A DNA stretch of 64,000 nucleotides from Pelagicoccus sp. SDUM812005. GTDB taxonomy: Bacteria > Verrucomicrobiota > Verrucomicrobiia > Opitutales > Opitutaceae. The position numbers and the translations under genes are program-made. The stretch is taken from positions 62,001 to 126,000 of the forward strand of contig NZ_JARXIA010000001.1 in NCBI RefSeq assembly GCF_031127875.1, given 5' to 3'. This document shows positions 18,031 to 27,686 of this stretch, piece by piece. How positions within the stretch are numbered: the first letter of the stretch is position 1; the number at the start of each line of letters is the position of its first letter. The notes under the pieces were generated by a model. That model ran no database searches. It had not been told where the DNA came from and saw only the letters and a program-made list of their open reading frames with translations.

Positions 18031-19143
18031 ATGAACTTACAAAAACGCATTTTGGCCAGCATTGGCCTCGCCTCGCTTTTCATCGCTAGCGCCCTGCACG
18101 GGCAGGACCGGCCGGTCATCGCCCAGCAGCTCGACGGCTTTAAGACGCCGACCGCCGCGGTTTTCAGTCCGGATGGCCGTTACCTGTTCGTGGTAAACCA
18201 TGCCCAGGGCGAGTCCGGTACCCTGAGGAGTCAGAGCTACATCAGCAAGCTGGCCGTCGACGGGGAAGGGGAGGTCAGCGTGAACAACATGCGTTTCATC
18301 AAGAACTTGACCGCGCCGATCGACCTCGACTTTTCGCCGGTGCGTTTCGGAAACATCCCCAAGGGGGCGATTTTCTTGGCGGTAGGCACTCCGCTGGTGC
18401 AGGACGAGGCGGGGCGCGCCATGCGCGATTTGGGTAGGGTCATGGTAGGGATCGTGGTCCTCGACCCCAACACCGGCCGCGAGATCAAGTCCATCGATAT
18501 CGGGCCGAACAGCCGGCTCAACTTGAAGGACGAGCTTTCGCTCCTGTCGCCTTCCAGCATTTGCTTCGACGACAAGGGGAACCTCTACATCGGCGAATCC
18601 GGCGTCGGCGGCCATATGTTCGACAAGAAGCAGGTCGGCCGTCCAGGGATCTGGCGCATCGACGCGGAGGAGGTGGAAGCCTTGCTCATGGAGCGTTCGC
18701 CCAAGAAGGCGGAGCTGATCCGCACCACCAGCCTGCCGACCGACATGACCTTCCGCAATCGGGAGAACATGCTCTACTTTGTGACAAACCACACGCAAGG
18801 ACGCCCCAGCGGATCCGTTTTCCGCATCAGTTCCGGCCAGTACCAAGGCATTTCCTCGATGCAGACGATCGTGCGGGACTTGAGCGCCTTGACGGGGATC
18901 CAGGTTATGCCGAAGGGGCGGGTGCTCCTGGCCGGCAACTCCGGCGAGCTGATGTTCCCAAAAGGCAGGAAGGATACGCGTCCCTTGCGCTTCCGCCCGC
19001 GGCACGAGTTTTCCTCTCCCGGCAAGATCGCCCTGCTGGAGCTTAAGAACGGGAGCATCCTGATCGCGGTGCCGGAGCAAAGCAGCGAGGAAGCGGGCGG
19101 TCGTGGCCAGCGGGTCAGTATCGTGAAGCTTCCTGCGGAGTAG
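18031..19143 (+). CDS. Exported beta-propeller protein of unknown function
   Basis: A 370-residue protein with a signal peptide (MNLQKRILASIGLASLFIAS, cleaved near ALHGQ). The rest shows repeats typical of NHL/SMP-30-like six-bladed propellers: TPTAAVFSPDGRYLFVVNHA, APIDLDFSPVRFG, PSSICFDDKGNLYIGESG and TDMTFRNRENMLYFVTNH. No catalytic signature of a known lactonase or gluconolactonase is evident. The M16 peptidase gene starts 7 bases after its stop, so the two are probably one operon and may act together in the periplasm. The frame is open upstream, but the ATG at 18031 starts a clear signal sequence. Confidence 0.7.
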   Translation: MNLQKRILASIGLASLFIASALHGQDRPVIAQQLDGFKTPTAAVFSPDGRYLFVVNHAQGESGTLRSQSYISKLAVDGEGEVSVNNMRFIKNLTAPIDLDFSPVRFGNIPKGAIFLAVGTPLVQDEAGRAMRDLGRVMVGIVVLDPNTGREIKSIDIGPNSRLNLKDELSLLSPSSICFDDKGNLYIGESGVGGHMFDKKQVGRPGIWRIDAEEVEALLMERSPKKAELIRTTSLPTDMTFRNRENMLYFVTNHTQGRPSGSVFRISSGQYQGISSMQTIVRDLSALTGIQVMPKGRVLLAGNSGELMFPKGRKDTRPLRFRPRHEFSSPGKIALLELKNGSILIAVPEQSSEEAGGRGQRVSIVKLPAE

Positions 19144-19150
19144 AATTGCA

Positions 19151-22036
19151 ATGCGCGAGGGATGGGGATCTTGGCGTAGCGTAGCGGTATTTGTCTTTTC
19201 AATACTGCTGCTGCCTTGCGTTGTCGAGGCGAAGCGGGAGAAGTGGCCTCACGAGGCGAGTTCGCTGCAAGCGGACGAAAGCATCGTCTGGGGTCACCTC
19301 GACAACGGCTTTCGCTACGCCCTGAAGCCGCACTACGCCAAGCCCGGCTTGGTAAGCATGCGGCTGATGGTAAAGGTCGGGGCGTTGGACGAGGAGGAGG
19401 ACGAGCTCGGCTTGTCCCACTTTATCGAGCACATGGCCTTCGAGGGGACTCGAAACTTCAAGCCCGGCGAGCTGATCGCCTTTTTCCAGAAGTTGGGTAT
19501 GAGCTACGGGGTGGACGTGAACGCGTTCACTTACCATGACAAGACGGTTTACCATCTGGAGCTTCCGCAGAACGATGCGGAGTTGATCGAGCAAGGCTTG
19601 CGGCTGTATCGAGATTATGCGGACGGAATCCTTTTCGAGGAGGAGCGGGTGGAGAACGAGCGGGAAGTGATCCTGCGGGAAAAGCAGGCCCGCGATACGC
19701 CGAGCTCGCGGATCTCCGAGGCGTCCTTTCGCTTTTCCTTTGCCGGCACCGAGCTGGCGAAGCGCAACCCGATCGGCCTGGAGTCGGTGATCAAGGAAAC
19801 CTCGATCGAGAAGCTGAAAGCCTTTTACCGGAAGTGGTACCGTCCCGACTTGATGACCCTCGTGGTGGTGGGCGATATCGATCCCGCTCGCTTCGAGTCG
19901 CAGATCGCGGAGACCTTTGCGGACCTGGAAACGCCGCGCGGCCGAGCTCCCAAGCGCAAGATCGGCCGCCTGGAGCGGAGCAAGCCCTTCCGCACCGGAC
20001 ACCTTTCGGTGGAGGGAGTCGAACGCTATACCTTGGAAATATCCCGAGCGTGGATGGAGCGCGACGGCGGCGACAGCTGGGAGCGACGCAAGGAAGATGC
20101 CAAGCGCTCCTTCGCGACTGCGATCTTCAATGAGCGTTGCCGCGAACTGATCGACGGCATGAGCGACGACTTCGCCAACTACAACCGAGTCTTCGGCATC
20201 CCGTACTGCCAGCTGAGCATCAGCTCGGGCGGAGAGTTTTGGTGGGATGCCTTCGTGTGGATGGACCAGCTGCTAAGGCAGGCCTTGATCTATGGCTTCA
20301 CCCAGCAGGAGCTCGATTACGTGCGCAAAACCTGGCTGCAGTCCAGCCGCTCGGCGGCGGCCCGCTACGAGACAGCGGAGCCGCGCATGCTGGTCGACGA
20401 CCTGGTGGACAGCATTGCCATGGGCCGCGTTTACTTGGCGAGCGAATCCTTTGCCAAGGCAATGGACCGTTATATCGAGTCGCTTACCCTGGAGGAGCTC
20501 AACAAGGCCTTTCGCGATGTTTGGGAGCTCAAGCGGATGTCTTACTTCGTGGCGGGAGACCTGCAGGAATCCTTGAGCAGCTTGGCCTTGAAGCGTCGTT
20601 TCAACGAGGACCGCAAATATGCCATTCTGCCCTACGTGCCGAAGTTGCCAGAGGTTTTTGAATACAGCGAGCTAGGGAATCCCGGCACGGTGGTGGACTC
20701 CGGAACGATCGACGCGATCGGAGCGAAAACCTACCGATTCTCCAACAATTCCCGGCTGACCTTCCTGCCCTCCGAAAACGAGAAGGGCACGGTGCGGGCT
20801 GTCGTGCGGGTCGGCGGCGGCATGCTGGGCTTCAAGGATACGAACCCCGCCACCCATGCCTTGGCGATGGGAGCCCTGTTTCGTAGCGGCTTCGGCGGGC
20901 ACGACATCGAGGAAGTCTATAAGGAGCTGCGTTCCAACGTGTCCTCCTTCATGTTTGGAGTGGAGGATCACGACGCCTTTACCTATCGGGGAGTGACTCA
21001 GGTGGATGGGCTCGACGAGTTTCTCAAGATCGTAGCGGAATTCCTGCTGGATCCGACCGTTGACGAAGAAGCCTTCGTGGTTGCCCAATCCAAGTTCAAG
21101 CAAAGCCGCGAACTTGAACCGGACGGGATGAACGAAGGGTATCGCGACCTGTACCGGATGCTGTATCCAAACGAGCCTCGCTTCCACGCTCCCTCGCTTG
21201 CGGACATCGTCAGCGTGCAGCGCGATGCGGTACAGACTTGGTTGGGAGAGCCGCTGAAGGCAGGTTACCTGGAAGTCGCGGTGGTGGGCGACGTGGAGGA
21301 AGAGCTGCTGCTCAAGCTGTTCAGCGAAACGATCGGGGCCTTGCCGACGCGCCGGGAATCGAAGGCCGACTTTGCCGCAGCGCGGGCCTTGCGTACGCGT
21401 CCCAGCGCCGGGAAGCAAAGGATCGAGTACAAGAACGGCATGGGTGACAGCGCCGCATCGGTGATCGTCTGGACCATCCAGGAAGAGATTACCACCCGCG
21501 AAAGCGCCGCGCTGTATCTCTTGAGCAATGTATTTGAATCGAGGATACGAAAGCGGGTTCGCGAAGGTATGGGAGCGAGCTACTCGCCATCGGTTCGCTA
21601 CGTCACCTTTTCCGCCTACGATACCTTGCGGCACATTCGCGCAGACGTGGATTGCCTCAAGGGCGACGCGGAAAGCTTGTTGGATGTAGTCTTGGAAATT
21701 TCCGAGACGCTGAGTTCTGAGCTGGTGGAGGCGGACGAAATCCAGGCTGCGGTGGCGCCTTTGGAGGAAGGCTTGAAGCAGGCGTGGCAGGACAACGGCT
21801 ACTTGCTCGAGCACATCCTGTACGGCGTGCAGGAGTACCCCCGCGTGGTCGAGCGAGCCTTGGCTTACAAGGATGGGCTTTTGTCGACGATCACAGCCGA
21901 TGAGATGCTCGCGGTTGCTCGCAAGTACTTGAAGAAAGACGCGGCGCTTGCGGTGGCCATCGTACCCTCCGAACCTTCGAAGATCGCGGAGGCCCCCAAG
22001 TGGGAGGAAACGAAGCGGGCCGGAGCGATTAAGTAA
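19151..22036 (+). CDS. M16 family zinc metallopeptidase (insulinase/PqqL-like)
   Basis: A 961-residue, two-halved M16 peptidase. It has an N-terminal signal peptide (RSVAVFVFSILLLPCVVEA). The inverted zinc motif is HFIEH (H90, E93, H94) in LGLSHFIEHMAFEGTRNF, and the third ligand is a Glu in VENEREVILREK (about 170-172). The second half (from about residue 530) lacks the zinc motif, as usual, and closes the clam-shell around peptide substrates. Length and layout match E. coli PqqL (about 930 residues). It likely degrades peptides in the periplasm. It lies 7 bases downstream of the propeller gene in the same operon. Confidence 0.9.
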   Translation: MREGWGSWRSVAVFVFSILLLPCVVEAKREKWPHEASSLQADESIVWGHLDNGFRYALKPHYAKPGLVSMRLMVKVGALDEEEDELGLSHFIEHMAFEGTRNFKPGELIAFFQKLGMSYGVDVNAFTYHDKTVYHLELPQNDAELIEQGLRLYRDYADGILFEEERVENEREVILREKQARDTPSSRISEASFRFSFAGTELAKRNPIGLESVIKETSIEKLKAFYRKWYRPDLMTLVVVGDIDPARFESQIAETFADLETPRGRAPKRKIGRLERSKPFRTGHLSVEGVERYTLEISRAWMERDGGDSWERRKEDAKRSFATAIFNERCRELIDGMSDDFANYNRVFGIPYCQLSISSGGEFWWDAFVWMDQLLRQALIYGFTQQELDYVRKTWLQSSRSAAARYETAEPRMLVDDLVDSIAMGRVYLASESFAKAMDRYIESLTLEELNKAFRDVWELKRMSYFVAGDLQESLSSLALKRRFNEDRKYAILPYVPKLPEVFEYSELGNPGTVVDSGTIDAIGAKTYRFSNNSRLTFLPSENEKGTVRAVVRVGGGMLGFKDTNPATHALAMGALFRSGFGGHDIEEVYKELRSNVSSFMFGVEDHDAFTYRGVTQVDGLDEFLKIVAEFLLDPTVDEEAFVVAQSKFKQSRELEPDGMNEGYRDLYRMLYPNEPRFHAPSLADIVSVQRDAVQTWLGEPLKAGYLEVAVVGDVEEELLLKLFSETIGALPTRRESKADFAAARALRTRPSAGKQRIEYKNGMGDSAASVIVWTIQEEITTRESAALYLLSNVFESRIRKRVREGMGASYSPSVRYVTFSAYDTLRHIRADVDCLKGDAESLLDVVLEISETLSSELVEADEIQAAVAPLEEGLKQAWQDNGYLLEHILYGVQEYPRVVERALAYKDGLLSTITADEMLAVARKYLKKDAALAVAIVPSEPSKIAEAPKWEETKRAGAIK

Positions 22037-22085
22037 GGTTTCGCTTTGGCAGGGGGGCTTCGCGGCTGGGTCGTGCTCAGCAGCT

Positions 22086-25000
22086 TCAGTCGCTGCTCTT
22101 GAGAAGCCGGACGGGGCCTTTCAAGCCTGAGGGTTCGAGCCTTTGCAGTTCCTCTTTATCGTAGAAGTTCCAAGCGGTCCAAGTGACGCGATCGCTTGGC
22201 GGAGGCGGTTGGTTGGCGCTGAACCATTCCGGCATGGGTTTGCCCATTTCGTAGCCGTCGTTTCTGGGGAAAGCCTCGTCGCCGATAAGCCGGTTCGTCC
22301 AGACGTTTGTAACCTCGATTTTAATACGGTTCCTTCCAGGTTTTAGGGATTGGGTCGCGTCCAAGGCGAAGGGTGGTTTCCAAAGCGTTTCGTAGGAGTG
22401 GCCGTTGATGGTGACATCGGCGGCGATCGAAACGTGTCCGAGATCGAGCACGATCGTTTCTCCACTCGAGCGCCAATCGCTGGGAAGCTCGACCTCCGTT
22501 TCGTAGACGGCGGTGCCGGAGTAGTGACGGATTCCCGGAAGGGCACTCTCCGTCCAGTCCTGCAGCTCTTGCATGACCACCTTTCCGGGACCGCCCCATT
22601 TCGGATCGAAGCTCACGGTCCAAGGCTGGTCGAGTAGGAGGCTTGCTGCGCTAGCGGGCGTTTGGCTGGACGAATACGCTTGCAGGAGAGCGAGCTTTGC
22701 CGGGCTGGTTTGCGGGGTCGGCGAACTTGGGCTGCGGAAGTAGATGAAGCGCGAACCGCCTGGCTCGACGAGCAGGGGAAAGCGGGTTCGCCCGTCTGCT
22801 GCGTGGTAGGATTCGACCCGTTCGATCTTTCCGCTGTCCGCGTCCCAGACTTCGGGAGCAAGCCCTTGAACGCGAAAGTCCAAGCTCAGTTCGCGGTACT
22901 CGTCGGTTTCGTTGAAGAAGAAGTAGAGCTCTCCCTCTCCGATGCGGCGGTGGGTGAAGTGTTCCGCGCCGCTTCCATCGATCAACAGGTCCGGGCCGAG
23001 CTGGAGGTAGTCGAGGGCGGATTGCGGGGAGGCTTGGGGGATTAGGTAACCCTTGCCGTAGGCTCGCGCCTCGGAACCGTCGCCCCAGACTTGAGTTACG
23101 ATCTTGTCGAACTCGTGGCGCTTGTTTTTCAGTTCGATGTATCCAATTGGCTGCGACGGAGGAAGGCCCACGACGACGGCTCCTTGCCGGGCTAGGGTCT
23201 CGATGCGCTTGAGCGTAGCTAGGCGAAGGGATTGGGAGTTGTGCAGGTAGAGGGCGTTGTACCGCGTGCCCTCTGGCAGGACGAGCTTGCCGTCCTCTAC
23301 GCGAACTCGATTGATAAGCACGTCCGCATTTACGAAGTCACCAAGCGTTCCAGCGGGCAGCTTGACGGAGTTCCAGCCAGGCACTTTGTTGGGAGTTGTA
23401 TCTCCTACGAACACGAGAAAGTCGGAGGCGGGCATTCCTTGCTGAAGCAGGTAGGAGCCGCGGGCCAGGTACTTGAACCAAGCCTTGCCGGCGTTGTGCC
23501 ACCAGGTCTGGGTCCGGTCGATATGGGATCCCACGGAGCCCATGGTCATACCAGGAATGACGTGGGTGTTCGGTTGGTGGGCGAAGCGGTGAAACATGGT
23601 TTCGTTGACTCCGGAGGCCCAAGCGTGGTCGCCGAAAATCTTCATGGAGTAGGGGTGTCCGCGCCAGTTGACCTCGGACCAGGCGGTGAAGGACTCGGCG
23701 GATATGACTTTCTTTCCGTAGGTGCGGGCGGAGGAAACAGCGGCGTCGAAGGTACCCTTGAAGCCTTCGTCGACGACCCAGAATTCTCCCATGGTCATAT
23801 CGGAGGCGCCGCCCACGGCCAGTTCGTCCAAGGTGCCGAAGCCGTAGGGCTCGATGTAGGACTTCATGCCGTGCTCGCGGCATAAGTCGGTGAACCGTTG
23901 GAAGTAGTTTTGTGTCATGAGATTGGATACGAGACCTCTCATGTCGGTCAGGACGGCGTCGGTGGATTCGACCGATTCGACGACGTGTCCCGCGAAAGCG
24001 GGGAGCCATTCGATTAGGTCGTAGCCCCAACGGTCGTAGAAGGTTTGGTCGAAGTTTTGGGTCCAGTTGTTTCCGCCCATCTCGAAGCTATCGATCTCGG
24101 AGTAGAGCAAGGCGTTCGAACCGCGAGCTTGGGCTTCCTTCACGACCTTTGCCACGTATTGCTCGAAGTGGAAGTCTATCGCCTCGGCGTTGAGCTTGTC
24201 GATTTCGAGGCCCCGTCCTGCGTCGGATGCTGGGTGGTTGCGGGCGTCGGTTGTGGTGTATCCAAAACGTGTGACGATCCAGGAGCCGGGAGGAAGGTCG
24301 ATGGCGATTTCGTCGTTCGGGAGGGAACCTTTGTGCAGGATGCGGATGGCTTTGCGATCGATCGCGGAACTTTGAGGGAAGCTTTTATCGAGCTTGGTCG
24401 AGCCTTCGACGATGGCGTTTCGGGTTTGCCAGTCGCTTAGCCGCGGGTAGGCGGAGAGTTGAAACTGGCGGATCGGGAAACTGTCGTTGAAGACGATGCG
24501 AAACGCTTTGGCGGTGAGTCCGTCGCGGTAGTCTCCGGTGAAACTCCAATGGTGCTTGCCGGTGCGCGATTGCGTGAGCGGTCCGATTTTTTCGAAGTGG
24601 GATCCGTCCTTGGAAATCCAAAGGCTTCCGGTTCCGTGACGCGACCGTTGCTCGGTGTGCAGGGAGCGGATCGTGACAGGCGCGGAGTAGGTTGACTGGA
24701 TCCAGACCTCGCCCTTGGCATCGGGGCGTGGCGTAAATTCTGTATCGAGATTTCCATCACGCAGCAGCGAGGCGTCGGCTAGCGGGGACGAGGCGCTCAA
24801 GGTTTCCTTTTGCTTTGCGAGCTTATCTACGTCCTCGTTCGCTGGCCATGCGAGTAGGGCGATGTCCCGGTAGTAGCCTTGGCTTGCGTCGGCTGGGGGA
24901 AGGGTGAGCTGCGTCGCTCCGCCAGTGGTTACGGCTTCGGCGAAGACCACCTTTTTCATGGAGAGCTCGGGGGTGACCCAGGGCCCGCCGCTCGAAGACC

Positions 25001-25343
25001 AGCCGTCGCAATTGTGCACCCCCATTTCGATGCCGACTCGTTCCGCTTCCACCGCGGCATGGGCGAGCACGTCGTTGAACGCATCGCTGCCGAAGGCGGT
25101 CGGTCCGTCCGGAATCCCGCGAGCGATGTGGAAAACGAGGGCCCCGCCGATGCCGGCGTCCGCTAGGGCTTCGAAGTCTTTGGTGAAACCTTCCTTGCTG
25201 AGATTTCCGTTCATGGCATGCATCCAGGTGCGCGGCAGGTAGGCGTGCGGCGGATTTTTGAAGGCTTCGGGATCGGGGGCGGCTACGCTTAGTGACGAGA
25301 GCAGGCAGCAGCTGGCGAGGAGGCGTTTCGGGAAGGTGTACAT
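22086..25343 (-). CDS. Glycosyl hydrolase, GH106-like (alpha-L-rhamnosidase type)
   Basis: A large exported glycosidase of 1085 residues. The signal peptide is MYTFPKRLLASCCLLSSLSV, cleaved near VAA. The start of the mature part (FKNPPHAYLPRTWMHAMNGN, GFTKDFEALADAGIGGALVF) and GMEMGVHNCDGWSSSGGPW-like text match the GH106 family, which hydrolyses alpha-L-rhamnosides in plant or algal polysaccharides. The centre contains a long TIM-barrel-like region (SNALLYSEIDSFEMGGNNW). The C-terminal about 180 residues are a galactose-binding-like beta-sandwich (SIAADVTINGHSYETLW, GRNRIKIEVTNVWTNRLIGD). It stands alone on the minus strand; a role in rhamnose release is inferred from family only. Confidence 0.82.
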   Translation of the reverse strand: MYTFPKRLLASCCLLSSLSVAAPDPEAFKNPPHAYLPRTWMHAMNGNLSKEGFTKDFEALADAGIGGALVFHIARGIPDGPTAFGSDAFNDVLAHAAVEAERVGIEMGVHNCDGWSSSGGPWVTPELSMKKVVFAEAVTTGGATQLTLPPADASQGYYRDIALLAWPANEDVDKLAKQKETLSASSPLADASLLRDGNLDTEFTPRPDAKGEVWIQSTYSAPVTIRSLHTEQRSRHGTGSLWISKDGSHFEKIGPLTQSRTGKHHWSFTGDYRDGLTAKAFRIVFNDSFPIRQFQLSAYPRLSDWQTRNAIVEGSTKLDKSFPQSSAIDRKAIRILHKGSLPNDEIAIDLPPGSWIVTRFGYTTTDARNHPASDAGRGLEIDKLNAEAIDFHFEQYVAKVVKEAQARGSNALLYSEIDSFEMGGNNWTQNFDQTFYDRWGYDLIEWLPAFAGHVVESVESTDAVLTDMRGLVSNLMTQNYFQRFTDLCREHGMKSYIEPYGFGTLDELAVGGASDMTMGEFWVVDEGFKGTFDAAVSSARTYGKKVISAESFTAWSEVNWRGHPYSMKIFGDHAWASGVNETMFHRFAHQPNTHVIPGMTMGSVGSHIDRTQTWWHNAGKAWFKYLARGSYLLQQGMPASDFLVFVGDTTPNKVPGWNSVKLPAGTLGDFVNADVLINRVRVEDGKLVLPEGTRYNALYLHNSQSLRLATLKRIETLARQGAVVVGLPPSQPIGYIELKNKRHEFDKIVTQVWGDGSEARAYGKGYLIPQASPQSALDYLQLGPDLLIDGSGAEHFTHRRIGEGELYFFFNETDEYRELSLDFRVQGLAPEVWDADSGKIERVESYHAADGRTRFPLLVEPGGSRFIYFRSPSSPTPQTSPAKLALLQAYSSSQTPASAASLLLDQPWTVSFDPKWGGPGKVVMQELQDWTESALPGIRHYSGTAVYETEVELPSDWRSSGETIVLDLGHVSIAADVTINGHSYETLWKPPFALDATQSLKPGRNRIKIEVTNVWTNRLIGDEAFPRNDGYEMGKPMPEWFSANQPPPPSDRVTWTAWNFYDKEELQRLEPSGLKGPVRLLKSSD

Positions 25344-25490
25344 TTGCTTGGCGGAAAGGGCTACTTCTTCGAGGGGGTTAAAATGAGAGTAGCGACGCTA
25401 TTCCGCCAGGGAGCGAATGGCTCTTGTTTGCAAATAGTAATTGTATGGTTGCCGCGGCCCTCCCTGCAGGCAGCGGCCTTGAGGTGGGGC

Positions 25491-27005
25491 TCAGTCCAGC
25501 TCGCGGCTGTTGCTCACGAAGGCGATATGGGTGCCGTCCGGCGACCAGCTGGGAACGTTTATCGAGCCTTGTCCGCCGTAGAGGTAGGCGATGGTTTTGG
25601 CTTGGCCTCCCTCGGCTGGCATTTGGCGCAGGTAGACCTTCTTGTAGAAGGGGTGGTCGTTGGGATCGATGTCGGCGGGGAAGGCGAGGTAGACGAAGCT
25701 TTGGCCGTCGGGGGAGAGGTGGGGAAACCAGTTGTTGAAGGAATCGAAGGTGAGCTGGGTTTGCTCGCTCCCGTCCGCCTTCATGCGCCAGATCTGCATG
25801 TTTCCGCTGCGCACGGAATTGAAGTAGATGAAGGAGCCGTCCGGCGAAAATTCCGATCCGTCGTCCAAGGTAGTGAGCTGGGTGAGAGGGGTCTCCTCTT
25901 TGCTTTCGATATCGATGGCCCAGATGTCGTACTGGCCGTTGCGGTGGCCGGTGAAGATGAGTTGGCGGTTGTCCGGAGACCAGCCGTGCAGGAAGGAATG
26001 TCCGTTCTCTGGGTCGGTGATTCGCGTGGGCGCTTCGCTTCCGGAAACGGTCAAGGTGTAGATGGTGGAGATGCGCTCCTCGCCGACGTGGTGGCTGATG
26101 CCGATCTGCTTGCCGTCGAAGGAGAGTACGTGGTCGTTGTTGTTCTGGTTAGCGAACCCTGTATTCAGCTCAGTGATACGACCGTCGCTGATCCGGTAGT
26201 TGTAGAGCTTGCCCTCGGAGTTGTAGATCAGGGTCTTGCCGTCGGGAGTCCAGTTGGGGGCTTGGATGGAATTTGGAAAGCTCGCCAATACCTTTCGCTC
26301 TCCGCTGGCGACCTCCATGATTTCGAGGTGGCTGCCGATGTAGTCCTGGTAGGGGCGGAAGTCTGCCGGGGCGGGCAGCACGATGCGCACGTTGGTGAAG
26401 TGGGCGGTTTCGACGACTTCGGGATTGTGCGAGCAGATGAAGAGACCGGCTAGGACCGTGTCGTTGAGGTCGAGCTGCTGGCTGACGGATTGGAAGACGT
26501 CGCCGAAGCGGGCGGCTGAAAAGGTGAAGCGGTCGCCTTCGCGCTGCAGTTCGATTTCGGTGGGCGCCGAAAGGTCCATTTCGACCTGCTCGGTGATCCC
26601 TCCTTGGTTGCGGCGAAACTGGAGCGAAGTCAATCCGTCGCCGTGCACGCAGGCGTCGGCGTAGGGCGAGGCGTCGTCGAGCGTATTGCGGGCGATGATA
26701 CCGATCTTGCGGTGCGGATCGACGCCGTCGCCCTCGAAGCGCACGGTGGCGCGGATGATGAAATCGCCCTCGATCTCTCGGTAGGCGAATTGGAATTGGT
26801 CCTGCTCGGCCCACATGTTGATGCCGGCCCCGCTCAGGGTGTAGGCTTGCCGGCTGGGGTCGTAGCTTGCGGAACCGGCCAGTCGGGGCTGGCCGACATC
26901 GGCGGCGTGGGTGAAGTCGCCGACGGCGTCGGCGTAGCTTGGGAGGGAGAGGGGGCTGAGGGCTGCGAAGCCGAGCGCGGCATTGATGAGGGTACGTGTC
27001 GTCAT
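25491..27005 (-). CDS. Exported TolB-like WD40 propeller protein with an N-terminal beta-sandwich domain
   Basis: A 504-residue exported protein. The signal peptide (TLINAALGFAALSPLSLPSYA) is followed by a DUF1349/concanavalin-like domain of about 190 residues (FQFAYREIEGDFIIRATVRF, KIGIIARNTLDDASPYADAC). The C-terminal half has TolB-like propeller repeats with the PDGK/PDNR/PDGS/PDGT motifs (APNWTPDGKTLIYNSEGKL, GWSPDNRQLIFTGH, EFSPDGSFIYFNSV, PSWSPDGTHIAFVSNS). Proteins of this build are common in polysaccharide-degrading Bacteroidetes and Verrucomicrobia and are thought to bind or sense carbohydrates outside the inner membrane. No enzymatic residues can be named. The gene is divergent from the FMN reductase gene. 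Confidence 0.75.
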   Translation of the reverse strand: MTTRTLINAALGFAALSPLSLPSYADAVGDFTHAADVGQPRLAGSASYDPSRQAYTLSGAGINMWAEQDQFQFAYREIEGDFIIRATVRFEGDGVDPHRKIGIIARNTLDDASPYADACVHGDGLTSLQFRRNQGGITEQVEMDLSAPTEIELQREGDRFTFSAARFGDVFQSVSQQLDLNDTVLAGLFICSHNPEVVETAHFTNVRIVLPAPADFRPYQDYIGSHLEIMEVASGERKVLASFPNSIQAPNWTPDGKTLIYNSEGKLYNYRISDGRITELNTGFANQNNNDHVLSFDGKQIGISHHVGEERISTIYTLTVSGSEAPTRITDPENGHSFLHGWSPDNRQLIFTGHRNGQYDIWAIDIESKEETPLTQLTTLDDGSEFSPDGSFIYFNSVRSGNMQIWRMKADGSEQTQLTFDSFNNWFPHLSPDGQSFVYLAFPADIDPNDHPFYKKVYLRQMPAEGGQAKTIAYLYGGQGSINVPSWSPDGTHIAFVSNSRELD

Positions 27006-27161
27006 AAGGGTATAGGGTTCTGGGGTGATGGTGCCCGTTATAACAGCTCGGCGCGGGAAACGCCTGCGCGGGCAATACTCTTACACAATAATCTCGCGGT
27101 CCCGGTGTGGGCTGGAGCCTGGGCGGTTGACAATCTTAGCTTTGCCAAGGAAAGCTTTCGC

Positions 27162-27686
27162 ATGAAGATCGCGATCGTTAGCTCCAGTTTGAATCCCGGC
27201 AGCCGTAGCCGCATGATGGCCTTGGAGGTCCGGACTCGTTTGCTGGCTCGAGCGGAGGTGGAGGTCGACTTTATCGATTTGCGCGAGATGGAGCTGCCGC
27301 TCTGCGATGGCGGAGCCGCCTATGGCGACCCGTACGCTCTCGACCTCAACAAGCGCCTGGAGGCGGCCGACGCCTATGTGCTTGCGTCACCAATTTACAA
27401 CTACGACGTCAATGCGGCTTTGAAGAACGCTATCGAGTTGGCGGGGCGGAACATGGAAAACAAGCTGGTCGGCTTTCTCTGCGCGGCGGGCGGAGCCATG
27501 AGCTACATGTCGGTGATGCCATTGGCCAATAGCTTGATGCTGGACTTTCGGGTCATCGTTTTGCCGCGGTTCGTTTATTCCGTTCCGGAGGATTGGACAG
27601 GGGATACGATGAGCCCGGTGGTGAGCGACCGAATCAGCCAGTTTTGCGAGGCGCTGGCGACGTTGGGGGAAAAGCTCGCCCGCTAG
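27162..27686 (+). CDS. NADPH-dependent FMN reductase family protein
   Basis: A 174-residue flavodoxin-fold protein. The N-terminal phosphate-binding loop is in MKIAIVSSSLNPGSRSRMMA, followed by a DLREMELPLCDGG strand-turn and the family segment YVLASPIYNYDVNAALKNAI, then GRNMENKLVGFLCAAGGAMS. Members reduce FMN or quinones with NAD(P)H in the cytoplasm. The ATG at 27162 is chosen because upstream in-frame codons run through the divergent gene's promoter and coding region. Its stop overlaps that of the convergent SAM-hydrolase gene in the four bases CTAG. Confidence 0.85.
   Translation: MKIAIVSSSLNPGSRSRMMALEVRTRLLARAEVEVDFIDLREMELPLCDGGAAYGDPYALDLNKRLEAADAYVLASPIYNYDVNAALKNAIELAGRNMENKLVGFLCAAGGAMSYMSVMPLANSLMLDFRVIVLPRFVYSVPEDWTGDTMSPVVSDRISQFCEALATLGEKLAR

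Noticed and set aside
27127-27160. TTGACA at 27127 as the -35 box of the FMN reductase gene
   Set aside because: No acceptable -10 hexamer lies 16-18 bases downstream.
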